Assembly: GCF_000829695.1 (NCBI RefSeq)
Contig: NZ_BBNN01000033.1
Location: 84,910-148,909, forward strand
DNA: 64,000 bases
Direction: 5' to 3'
Source of the DNA: Streptomyces sp. NBRC 110035
GTDB taxonomy: Bacteria; Actinomycetota; Actinomycetes; Streptomycetales; Streptomycetaceae
This document shows positions 24,906 to 32,039 of this stretch, in pieces. The stretch's first letter is position 1, and each line of letters opens with the position of its first letter. The notes below the pieces were generated by a model that was given only the letters and a program-made list of their open reading frames with translations, was not told the DNA's origin and made no database searches. The translations under genes were made by a program, and so were the position numbers.

Positions 24906-25901
24906 ATGTCCATCGCGCTGTCCCGTACCGGCAGGCGCCGGGTCCTGCGGGGCGCGGTCGCCGGCCTCGTGGCGCTCGGGCTGCTGCTGTGGTGGCTGGC
25001 GCCCTGGCGCGAGGATCCGCCGCACGGGTCGGTCACGCTGAGTACGGGGACGCACGCGGGGGTCTACCAGAAGTACGGGGAGCTGCTGCACGCGTCGCTC
25101 GGTACGCACATGCCCGACCTCGAGGTGCGGCTCCGGACCAGCGACGGTTCGCAGGAGAACGTGCGGCGGGTGGCGACCGGGCAGGCGGACTTCGCGATCG
25201 CCGCCGCCGACGCGGTGGAGACGTACAAGCTGGACGGCCGGCCGGGAGCCGGTGAACTGCGCGGGGTCGCCCGTCTCTACGACGACTACGTGCAGCTCGT
25301 GGTCCCGCCCGGATCGGACATCCGCTCCGTCACCGACCTGCGGGGCAAGAGGGTCGCCATAGGGCCGCCCAAGTCGGGTGTGCGGCTCATCGCCAACCGG
25401 GTGCTCAGAGCGGCCGGCATCGACCCGGAGAAGGACATCAGCCCCTCCGCGGACGGCATCGACTCCGGCCCCGGGCGGCTCGGGAAGGGACTCGACGCGT
25501 TCTTCTGGTCGGGCGGGCTGCCCACCGACGGCCTGCGCACGCTGTCCGAGGACGCCGGCCTCCGGTTCGTGCCGATCACGGCCGATCTGGTCGCCGAGCT
25601 GCACGAGCAGGGCGGTGCCACGCGCTACTACCGCGCCACCGACATGCCGGAGTCGGCCTACCCCGGCAGCCAGCACGGCTCGACCATCCCGACGATGGCC
25701 GTGTCCAATCTGCTGATCACACGGGCGGACACGGACCCACGGCTCACCGAGTGGCTGACCCGGATCGTGCTCAGGAGCCGGGACAACATCGGGGCGCACG
25801 TGCACTCCGCCCAGCTCGTCGACGTGCGCACCGCGATCTACACCGATCCGCTCCGGCTGCACGACGGCGCGCGCCGGTACTACCGGTCCGTCAAGCCCTG
25901 A
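24906..25901 (+). CDS. TAXI-family TRAP-type solute-binding protein
   Basis: The 331-residue exported protein has an N-terminal membrane segment (RVLRGAVAGLVALGLLLWWLAPW) and then the TAXI layout: GSVTLSTGTHAGVYQKYGELLH, NVRRVATGQADFAIAAADAVETY, VVPPGSDIRSVTDLRGKRVAIGPPKSGVRLIANRVL, and LDAFFWSGGLPTDGLRTLSED. These proteins bind small organic acids or amino acids for TRAP transporters; no TRAP membrane subunits are encoded nearby. Its position beside gluR/gluK makes glutamate or a related compound a reasonable guess (inference). Its 3' end overlaps the 3' end of the gluK gene by 22 bases. Confidence 0.87.
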   Translation: MSIALSRTGRRRVLRGAVAGLVALGLLLWWLAPWREDPPHGSVTLSTGTHAGVYQKYGELLHASLGTHMPDLEVRLRTSDGSQENVRRVATGQADFAIAAADAVETYKLDGRPGAGELRGVARLYDDYVQLVVPPGSDIRSVTDLRGKRVAIGPPKSGVRLIANRVLRAAGIDPEKDISPSADGIDSGPGRLGKGLDAFFWSGGLPTDGLRTLSEDAGLRFVPITADLVAELHEQGGATRYYRATDMPESAYPGSQHGSTIPTMAVSNLLITRADTDPRLTEWLTRIVLRSRDNIGAHVHSAQLVDVRTAIYTDPLRLHDGARRYYRSVKP

Positions 25902-27313
25902 ACCGTCGCTCCCCCCGTGGGGACGCTCCTGGGCACCGTCACCGTCACTCTCAGCCCGTGCGGCTCGTGCCGGTCGTACGCGATCGAGCCGCCGCCCGCC
26001 GTGAGCAGGGCGCGGGAGATGGACAGTCCGAGGCCGGAGCCCTTGATGTTCTGGTGGCGCGAGCTGCGCCAGAAACGGTCGCCGACGCGGGCCAGCTCCT
26101 CGTCGGTCAGACCGGGGCCCTGGTCGGTGACGACGACGGTGGAGGTGTCCCCGTGGGAGGCGACGGCCACCTCGACGGTCCGGCCCCCGGGCGTGAACTT
26201 CACCGCGTTGTCGATGACCGCGTCCAGCGCGCTGGACAGGGCGACCGGGTCGGCCCATGCCGTGGTCGGCGGGCAGTCCCCGGTCAGCAGGACGCCCTTG
26301 GCCTCGGCGGTGGGCGACCACGCCGCCACGCGTTCGGCGGCCAGGGCGCCGATGTCGGTGATCTCGAGCTGGGCCTCGATGTGCTCGGCCAGCGCCAGGT
26401 CGAGCAGGTCGTCCAGGACCTGTGCCAGACGCCTGCCCTCGGCCTGGACCGAGGCGATCTCCTCGTTGCCCTCGGGCAGCTCCAGGGCGAGGAGTTCGAT
26501 CCGCAGCAGCAGCGCCGAGAGCGGGTTGCGCAGCTGGTGCGAGGCGTCGGCGACGAAGGCGCGCTGCTGCTCCAGCACGCTCTCGACGTTGTCCGCCATC
26601 TCGTTGAACGACCGGGCGAGCCTCCTCAGCTCCGGCGGTCCGCCGGCCACCGCGACCCTGGACTTCAGCCGCCCGGTGGCGATGTCGTGGGTGGTGGCGT
26701 CCAGGACCCGTACGGGCTTGAGCACCCAGCCGGCCAGCCGCAGGGCCGCGCCGACGGCCAGCAGCATCGCGGCCGCCTCGCCCGCCGCGATGACCAGCCA
26801 GCCCCGCAGGATGCGGGACCGCATCTGCCCGGTGGGCGAGTCGGTGACGACGACGGCGACGACGTCACCGTCCCGGATGACCGGCGAGGCCACCACGAGG
26901 CTGCGCCGCTCCCAGGGCCACACCTGCTCGGGGTCGTGGCTGCGGCGGCTGAGCAGCGACTCCTGGAAGGCGTCGCGCACCTCCCCCGTGCCGGGCAGGT
27001 ACCAGTCGTCCGGCGCGTGCGCCATCGGGACGTCGTTGCGGTGGAAGACGCCGGCCCGGATGCCGTACACCTCGTAGTAGCTGTGGAGCTCGCTGCTGAG
27101 GGCCTCCCGGCGCTCGTTGACGTCTCCGGTGCCGGGGTCGGCGGGTTCGGTGACGAACTGGGCGAGGGCCGCGAAGCGTGCCGTGTCGTCGATCCGGTCG
27201 ACGATGACCTGCTGCTGCTGCGCGCCGGCCAGACTGACCGCGAGCGGGACGCCGAGGGCGAGCAGGACGGCCGCCATCAGGACGATGAGCAGGGGCAGCA
27301 GACGTGTGTGCAC
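25880..27313 (-). CDS. gluK: Sensor histidine kinase, probable GluK
   Basis: The 477-residue kinase has TM1 (LLPLLIVLMAAVLLALGVPLAVSLA), a periplasm-side sensor of about 120 residues, TM2 (WLVIAAGEAAAMLLAVGAALRLAGWVL), a HAMP domain, the phosphoacceptor motif ADASHQLRNPLSALLLRIELL (His near residue 258) and an ATPase domain (N box DAVIDNAVKFTPGG, G1 DQGPGLTDEEL, G2 GSGLGLSISRALL). The GTG start at 27313 is 14 bases after the gluR stop, so the two form one unit. Adjacency and divergence to gluABCD match the glutamate-sensing GluR/GluK system of S. coelicolor (from memory); the name rests on that context. The last 22 bases overlap the converging TAXI gene. Confidence 0.88.
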   Translation of the reverse strand: MHTRLLPLLIVLMAAVLLALGVPLAVSLAGAQQQQVIVDRIDDTARFAALAQFVTEPADPGTGDVNERREALSSELHSYYEVYGIRAGVFHRNDVPMAHAPDDWYLPGTGEVRDAFQESLLSRRSHDPEQVWPWERRSLVVASPVIRDGDVVAVVVTDSPTGQMRSRILRGWLVIAAGEAAAMLLAVGAALRLAGWVLKPVRVLDATTHDIATGRLKSRVAVAGGPPELRRLARSFNEMADNVESVLEQQRAFVADASHQLRNPLSALLLRIELLALELPEGNEEIASVQAEGRRLAQVLDDLLDLALAEHIEAQLEITDIGALAAERVAAWSPTAEAKGVLLTGDCPPTTAWADPVALSSALDAVIDNAVKFTPGGRTVEVAVASHGDTSTVVVTDQGPGLTDEELARVGDRFWRSSRHQNIKGSGLGLSISRALLTAGGGSIAYDRHEPHGLRVTVTVPRSVPTGGATVQGLTDR

Positions 27314-27327
27314 CCGGTCGGGCCCGC

Positions 27328-28014
27328 CTAGGCCGCGGGCTCGACGAGCCGGTAGCCGACCCCGCGCACGGTCTCGATCAGGGCCGGCATGCGCAGCTTG
27401 GAACGCAGGGAGGCGACGTGCACCTCCAGAGTGCGCCCGGTGCCCTCCCAGCTGGTCTGCCACACCTCGCTGATGATCTGCTCACGGCGGAAGACGACCC
27501 CGGGACGCTGGGCGAGCAGGGCCAGCAGATCGAACTCCTTGCGGGTCAGCGGGACGACCGCACCGTTCACGCTGACCTGCCGGGTCGGCAGCTCGATGCG
27601 CACGGACCCGATCCGCAGCTCTCCCTCGCCACTGCCGGGGGCGTCCTCCTGGACGGTGCGCCGGCTGACGGCGTGGATCCGGGCGAGGAGTTCGCCGGTG
27701 TCGTAGGGCTTGACCACGTAGTCGTCGGCACCGAGGTTGAGGCCGTGGATGCGGGAGCGCACGTCGGCGCGGGCGGTGACCATGATCACCGGGGTGCCGG
27801 TGCGTTTGCGGATCTTGCCGCACACCTCGTAGCCGTCCTGGTCGGGCAGGCCCAGATCGAGGAGGACGACACCGAAGCCGTCGGGATCGGGGACGAGCGC
27901 CCGGAGGGCCTCCTCACCGCTGCGCGCGTGGGTGACGTCGAAGCCGTGCCGCGCCAGGACGGCCGACAGGGCGGCGGCGACGTGGTTGTCGTCCTCGACG
28001 AGAAGCAGTCTCAT
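27328..28014 (-). CDS. gluR: OmpR-family response regulator, probable GluR
   Basis: The 228-residue regulator starts MRLLLVEDDNHVAAAL and has a complete receiver domain: acidic pair EDD at 7-9, phospho-acceptor Asp in VVLLDLGLPDQDG near 54, Thr/Lys pair in VTARAD and DYVVKPYD. The C-terminal winged helix (LTRKEFDLLALLAQRPGVVFRREQIISEVW, TLEVHVASLRSKLR, IETVRGVGYRLV) is OmpR/PhoB type and should bind tandem direct repeats. It is first in the gluR-gluK unit and divergent from gluABCD; the 285-base spacer contains an OmpR-like 11-bp-spaced repeat. Assignment to GluR is by context. Confidence 0.88.
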   Translation of the reverse strand: MRLLLVEDDNHVAAALSAVLARHGFDVTHARSGEEALRALVPDPDGFGVVLLDLGLPDQDGYEVCGKIRKRTGTPVIMVTARADVRSRIHGLNLGADDYVVKPYDTGELLARIHAVSRRTVQEDAPGSGEGELRIGSVRIELPTRQVSVNGAVVPLTRKEFDLLALLAQRPGVVFRREQIISEVWQTSWEGTGRTLEVHVASLRSKLRMPALIETVRGVGYRLVEPAA

Positions 28015-28215
28015 CCGGTCCCCCTTCGGTTCATCGGCCGTACGATTCGAGTGTGTAGAAAAACGGGTGCACGCGCGTGCGCACCCTGCAGTGACGCCGA
28101 TGAACGAGGACGGCGTCAAGAGGGTTCCGGCTGCTCTTCGGTACCGTTACCCGGCCGGAATGAGCCCTGCTCACCAGCGCTACGACACGTGTCCGACTGC
28201 TATCGGATCGTGATG

Positions 28216-28254
28216 CTCAGATTCCCCTCAGATGTGATGACGCAGGTCTGAGGG
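28216..28254. promoter_or_regulatory. Candidate GluR operator: CTCAGAT direct repeat upstream of gluA
   Basis: CTCAGAT occurs at 28216-28222 and again at 28227-28233, exactly 11 bp apart, the spacing used by OmpR/PhoB dimers. A third, inverted half-site GTCTGAG (28246-28252) follows, so that CCCTCAGA (28225-28232) and TCTGAGGG (28247-28254) form an inverted pair. The array ends 46 bases before the gluA start, in the gluR-gluA spacer. Assignment to GluR is inference. Confidence 0.5.
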
Positions 28255-28263
28255 ATTACTAAT

Positions 28264-28285
28264 GTCCTCCCAAACCGAGGAGGAC
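28264..28285 (+). promoter_or_regulatory. Small hairpin just before the gluA ribosome site
   Basis: GTCCTCC (28264-28270) can pair with GGAGGAC (28279-28285), eight-base loop, ending 14 bases before the gluA ATG. The right arm is GGAGG-rich, so the hairpin could mask or present an upstream Shine-Dalgarno-like sequence. No function is proven. Confidence 0.35.
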
Positions 28286-28299
28286 GGAGCCTGAGAGCG

Positions 28300-29076
28300 A
28301 TGACCGAAGTATCGGTGGCCAAGGAAGATGTGGCCGCGACCGGCGATCTGGTCGTCCTGAAGAGCGTCAACAAGCACTTTGGCGCGTTGCACGTACTCCA
28401 GGACATCGACCTGACGATCGCCCGCGGCGAAGTCGTCGTCGTCATCGGGCCCTCCGGGTCCGGTAAGTCCACCCTGTGCCGCGCCATCAACCGGCTGGAG
28501 ACGATCGACGACGGGTCGATCACGATCGACGGCAAGCCCCTGCCGCACGAGGGCAAGGAGCTCGCCCGGCTGCGGGCCGACGTGGGGATGGTCTTCCAGT
28601 CCTTCAACCTCTTCGCGCACAAGACCGTGCTCGAGAACGTGACGCTGGGCCAGGTCAAGGTCCGCAAGAAGGACAGGAAGGCCGCCGAGGAGCGGGCCCG
28701 TGCCCTGCTCGACCGGGTCGGCGTGAGCTCGCAGGCCGACAAGTACCCCGCGCAGCTCTCCGGCGGCCAGCAGCAGCGCGTCGCCATCGCGCGGGCCCTG
28801 GCGATGGAGCCCAAGGTCATGCTCTTCGACGAGCCGACGTCGGCGCTCGACCCGGAGATGATCAACGAGGTGCTGGAGGTCATGCAGCAGCTCGCCCGCG
28901 ACGGCATGACCATGATCGTCGTGACCCACGAGATGGGATTCGCCCGCTCGGCCGCCAACCGAGTGGTGTTCATGGCGGACGGCCGCATCGTCGAACAGGC
29001 GACGCCGGACCAGTTCTTCAGCAACCCGCGCAGCGACCGTGCCAAGGACTTCCTGTCGAAGATCCTGCACCACTGA
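28300..29076 (+). CDS. gluA: GluA, glutamate ABC transporter ATPase
   Basis: The 258-residue polar-amino-acid ABC ATPase has Walker [19 protein letters not shown] near residue 51, the Q-loop [11 protein letters not shown] near 100, signature [15 protein letters not shown] near 153, Walker [16 protein letters not shown] near 175 and the switch histidine VVTHEMGFA near 208. All are intact. It powers uptake of glutamate by GluBCD; the operon order ATPase, binding protein, two permeases matches gluABCD of Corynebacterium and Streptomyces. The ATG at 28300 is preceded by GGACGGAG. It is probably controlled by the divergent gluR/gluK. Confidence 0.94.
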   Translation: MTEVSVAKEDVAATGDLVVLKSVNKHFGALHVLQDIDLTIARGEVVVVIGPSGSGKSTLCRAINRLETIDDGSITIDGKPLPHEGKELARLRADVGMVFQSFNLFAHKTVLENVTLGQVKVRKKDRKAAEERARALLDRVGVSSQADKYPAQLSGGQQQRVAIARALAMEPKVMLFDEPTSALDPEMINEVLEVMQQLARDGMTMIVVTHEMGFARSAANRVVFMADGRIVEQATPDQFFSNPRSDRAKDFLSKILHH

Positions 29077-29184
29077 CGTCCTGCGCCCGGCGCTCGGACG
29101 ACGTGCGTCACCGGATGGCCGGGGCCGCATCGCCCCACCCCTGAAACGGGCCGCATCACCTCACCAGTCAAAAGGATGTGCACC

Positions 29185-30033
29185 ATGAAGCTCCGCAAGG
29201 TCACCGCCGCCTCGGCCGCCGTATTCGCCCTCGCCCTGACCGCCACCGCGTGCGGCGGCGAGGACAGCGACGACAGCGGTTCGTCCTCCGCCTCCGGGGG
29301 CGGCGAGAAGATCAAGGTCGGCATCAAGTACGACCAGCCCGGTCTCGGACTGAAGACGCCGGACGGCTCCTTCACCGGCTTCGACGTGGATGTGGCGACC
29401 TACGTCGCCAAGGAACTCGGCTACGAGGCCGACCAGATCGAGTGGGTCGAGACCAAGAGCGCCGACCGCGAGAACGCCCTCGCGCGCGGGGACGTGAAGT
29501 TCATCGCGGCGACCTACTCCATCACCGAGGAGCGCGAGGAGAAGGTCGACTTCGCCGGCCCGTACCTGCTGGCCCACCAGGACCTGCTGGTGAAGGCGGA
29601 CTCGGACATCACCGACGCCACGGACCTGAACGACAAGAAGCTGTGTTCCGTGACCGGCTCGACCTCGGCACAGAACGTCAGCAAGGAGTTCGCCCCGAAG
29701 GCGCAGCTGAGGGAGTACGGCACCTACTCGGAGTGCATCGCCGGCCTGCAGAGCGGCGCCGTCGACGCGGTGACCACCGACGACTCGATCCTCGCCGGCT
29801 TCGCCTCGCAGGAGCAGTACAAGGGCCAGTTCAAGCTCGCCGGTCTGAACCTGAGCAACGAGAACTACGGCATCGGCGTCAAGAAGGGCGACACCGAGAC
29901 CGTGAACAAGATCAACGACGCGCTGGAGAAGATGGTCGGCGACAAGGCCTGGGACGAGGCCGTCGAGGCGAACTTCGGTCCGGCCGAGTACAAGAACGAG
30001 CCGGCCCCGAAGATCGGCGACATCGTTCAGTAG
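29185..30033 (+). CDS. gluB: GluB, glutamate-binding lipoprotein
   Basis: The 282-residue precursor starts MKLRKVTAASAAVFALALTATACGG, a lipoprotein signal with Cys near residue 23, followed by a Ser/Gly linker and a periplasmic-binding-protein type 3 domain (KVGIKYDQPGLGLKTPDGSFTGFDVDVATYVAKELGY, VKFIAATYSITEEREEKVDFAGPYL, CSVTGSTSAQNVSKEF). It should capture glutamate outside the membrane. An ATG at 29176 is in frame but overlaps the AAAGGA ribosome site, so I chose 29185. A 10-bp hairpin follows the stop and may raise gluB mRNA over the permease genes. Confidence 0.94.
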   Translation: MKLRKVTAASAAVFALALTATACGGEDSDDSGSSSASGGGEKIKVGIKYDQPGLGLKTPDGSFTGFDVDVATYVAKELGYEADQIEWVETKSADRENALARGDVKFIAATYSITEEREEKVDFAGPYLLAHQDLLVKADSDITDATDLNDKKLCSVTGSTSAQNVSKEFAPKAQLREYGTYSECIAGLQSGAVDAVTTDDSILAGFASQEQYKGQFKLAGLNLSNENYGIGVKKGDTETVNKINDALEKMVGDKAWDEAVEANFGPAEYKNEPAPKIGDIVQ

Positions 30034-30075
30034 GCCCCCGGGCCGTCCAGTAGTAACGCGGGGTTTCTGAGGCAC

Positions 30076-30105
30076 GCCGCCGTCCGTCGCGATCGGGACG
30101 GCGGC
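30076..30105 (+). terminator. Intercistronic hairpin between gluB and gluC
   Basis: GCCGCCGTCC (30076-30085) pairs perfectly with GGACGGCGGC (30096-30105) around a ten-base loop, 42 bases after gluB. Its place between the binding-protein gene and the permease genes suggests a partial terminator or RNA-stabilising structure, which commonly gives the binding protein in excess over the permeases. Confidence 0.7.
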
Positions 30106-30152
30106 GCGCCGCGTCCGCCACGTACGCCACACACCCGGAAGCGCGGGAGATC

Positions 30153-30830
30153 GTGTTCGACTTCATTTCTGACTATGACGATCCAACCTTGTTGGGCGCC
30201 TTCTGGATGACGGTGAAGCTCACCGTGTTCTCGGGCGTCGGCGCCCTGGTCTGGGGCACCCTGCTCGCGGCGATGCGGGTCAGCCCCGTCCCGCTGATGC
30301 GGGGGTTCGCCACCGCCTACGTGAACATCGTCCGGAACATCCCCCTGACGGTCATCATCGTCTTCACCTCGCTCGGCCTCGCCGACATCTTCCGCATGAC
30401 CATGGGCGCGCCCGAAAACTTCGAGCTCCAGGCCTTCCGCCTCGCGGTGCTCGGTCTGGCCGCCTACACCGCGGCCTTCGTCTGCGAGGCACTGCGCTCC
30501 GGCATCAACACCGTGCCCGTCGGGCAGGCCGAGGCGGCCCGCGCCCTCGGCCTGAACTTCTCGCAGGTCCTCGGCCTGATCGTGCTGCCGCAGGCGTTCC
30601 GCTCGGTCATCGGGCCGCTCGCGAACGTGCTGATCGCGCTGACCAAGAACACGACGGTGGCGGCCGCGATCGGTGTGGCGGAGGCCGCACTGCTGATGAA
30701 GGAAATGATCGAGAACGAGGCGCAGACGCTGCTCATCGGCGCGGTCTTCGCCTTCGGATTCGTGGTACTGACCCTGCCCACCGGCCTGTTCCTCGGCTGG
30801 CTGAGCAAGCGACTGGCGGTGAAGCGGTGA
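30153..30830 (+). CDS. gluC: GluC, glutamate ABC transporter permease
   Basis: The 225-residue membrane protein has about five hydrophobic segments and the binding-protein-dependent EAA loop EALRSGINTVPVGQAEAARALGLNFSQVLGLIVLPQAFRSV, where it contacts GluA. It is of the HisM/GlnP type. The GTG start at 30153 follows GGGAGA. Its stop overlaps the gluD start by four bases (GTGA), indicating translational coupling. Confidence 0.94.
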   Translation: MFDFISDYDDPTLLGAFWMTVKLTVFSGVGALVWGTLLAAMRVSPVPLMRGFATAYVNIVRNIPLTVIIVFTSLGLADIFRMTMGAPENFELQAFRLAVLGLAAYTAAFVCEALRSGINTVPVGQAEAARALGLNFSQVLGLIVLPQAFRSVIGPLANVLIALTKNTTVAAAIGVAEAALLMKEMIENEAQTLLIGAVFAFGFVVLTLPTGLFLGWLSKRLAVKR

Positions 30831-31735
30831 CCTCCGTTCTGTACGACGCCCCCGGCCCCCGGGCCAAACGGCGCAACGTCATCTTCTCGGTCGTGTTCGT
30901 CGCCGTCCTGGCCCTCGCCCTGTGGTGGGTCTACCGGACGATGGACGACAAGGGCCAGCTGGAGTGGGCCCTGTGGAAGCCGTTCACCGAGTCCCCGGCC
31001 TGGACGACGTATCTGCTGCCAGGCCTCGGCAACACCCTCAAGGCCGCCGCGCTCGCCATGATCATCGCCCTTCCCCTGGGCGCGGTCCTCGGCATCGCCC
31101 GCCTCTCCGACCACCGCTGGGTACGGGTTCCCGCCGGCGTCGTTGTCGAGTTCTTCCGGGCCATCCCGGTGCTGCTGCTGATGCTGTTCGCCAACGAGGT
31201 CTACGTCCGCTCCACGGACATCTCCAGCGCCGACCGCCCGCTGTACGCGGTCGTCACCGGTCTGGTGCTCTACAACGCCTCGGTGCTCGCCGAGATCGTC
31301 CGGGCGGGCATCCTCTCCCTCCCCAAGGGCCAGTCCGAGGCGGGTTACGCCATCGGACTGCGCAAGAGCCAGACGATGAAGAACATCCTGCTGCCGCAGG
31401 CCGTCACCGCGATGCTGCCGGCCATCGTCAGCCAGCTCGTCGTCATCGTGAAGGACACCGCGCTGGGTGGTGTGCTGCTCGGTTTCACCGAGCTGCTGAA
31501 CGCGCGCGGCACGCTCGCGGCCAACTACGCCAACGTCATCCCCAGCTTCATCGTCGTGGCGGTCGTCTTCATCCTCCTGAACTTCCTCCTCACCTCCTTC
31601 GCCTCCTGGCTGGAGGCACGGCTGCGCCGCAGCAAGCGCGGCACGGGCGCGGTCCTCGGTGCCGAGGACGTCGAGGAGATGAACGCGGCCGAGGTCGGGG
31701 GCACCCACGAGGCGGGCGGGGACCGCACCGCCTGA
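30827..31735 (+). CDS. gluD: GluD, glutamate ABC transporter permease
   Basis: The 302-residue permease pairs with GluC to form the channel. TM segments start at RNVIFSVVFVAVLALALWWVY, and the EAA loop is present in EIVRAGILSLPKGQSEAGYAIGLRKSQTMKNILLPQAV. It is longer than GluC because of an N-terminal extension with the first TM and a hydrophilic C-terminus (RRSKRGTGAVLGAEDVEEMN) facing the cytoplasm. GTG start overlaps the gluC stop. The operon ends at a 20-bp perfect hairpin 28 bases downstream. Confidence 0.94.
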   Translation: MTSVLYDAPGPRAKRRNVIFSVVFVAVLALALWWVYRTMDDKGQLEWALWKPFTESPAWTTYLLPGLGNTLKAAALAMIIALPLGAVLGIARLSDHRWVRVPAGVVVEFFRAIPVLLLMLFANEVYVRSTDISSADRPLYAVVTGLVLYNASVLAEIVRAGILSLPKGQSEAGYAIGLRKSQTMKNILLPQAVTAMLPAIVSQLVVIVKDTALGGVLLGFTELLNARGTLAANYANVIPSFIVVAVVFILLNFLLTSFASWLEARLRRSKRGTGAVLGAEDVEEMNAAEVGGTHEAGGDRTA

Positions 31736-31763
31736 CGCACGCCCCGCCGTGCGCACGTCGTCC

Positions 31764-31808
31764 GGCATGACGGTGGCCCGCCGTTGCCCGGCGGGCCACC
31801 GTCATGCC
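31764..31808. terminator. Strong terminator of the gluABCD operon
   Basis: A perfect 20-bp stem (31764-31783 with 31789-31808) closes on the loop TTGCC. It starts 28 bases after gluD. The next gene on the plus strand starts 230 bases further on, so this hairpin separates gluABCD from the monooxygenase. Confidence 0.93.
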
Positions 31809-32039
31809 GGGGGCAGGTCCACACCACCGGTGCGAACGAACGGCATGAACCGGACTCCGATGACGAGCAGTCACGTGAGGTGACGCGGCCCGCCCCACTT
31901 CATGATCGCCACCGGCCTTCGGTCACTTGACGCAAGCACCGGCAATAGGTTGCATACGTTCTGTGATCGTGCACCCTGCCCCCTCTTCCTGTTCCTCCTC
32001 GTCCCTCCGGACGTCACTTCGAGCAGGGGGCGTCGCGCC
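31809..32039 (+). other. Leader region of the monooxygenase gene
   Basis: This 231-base spacer (304 bases from gluD, counting the terminator) has no supported gene. It must contain the monooxygenase promoter. A TTGACG at about 31926-31932 could be a -35 element, but no convincing -10 was found at standard spacing. Confidence 0.35.
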
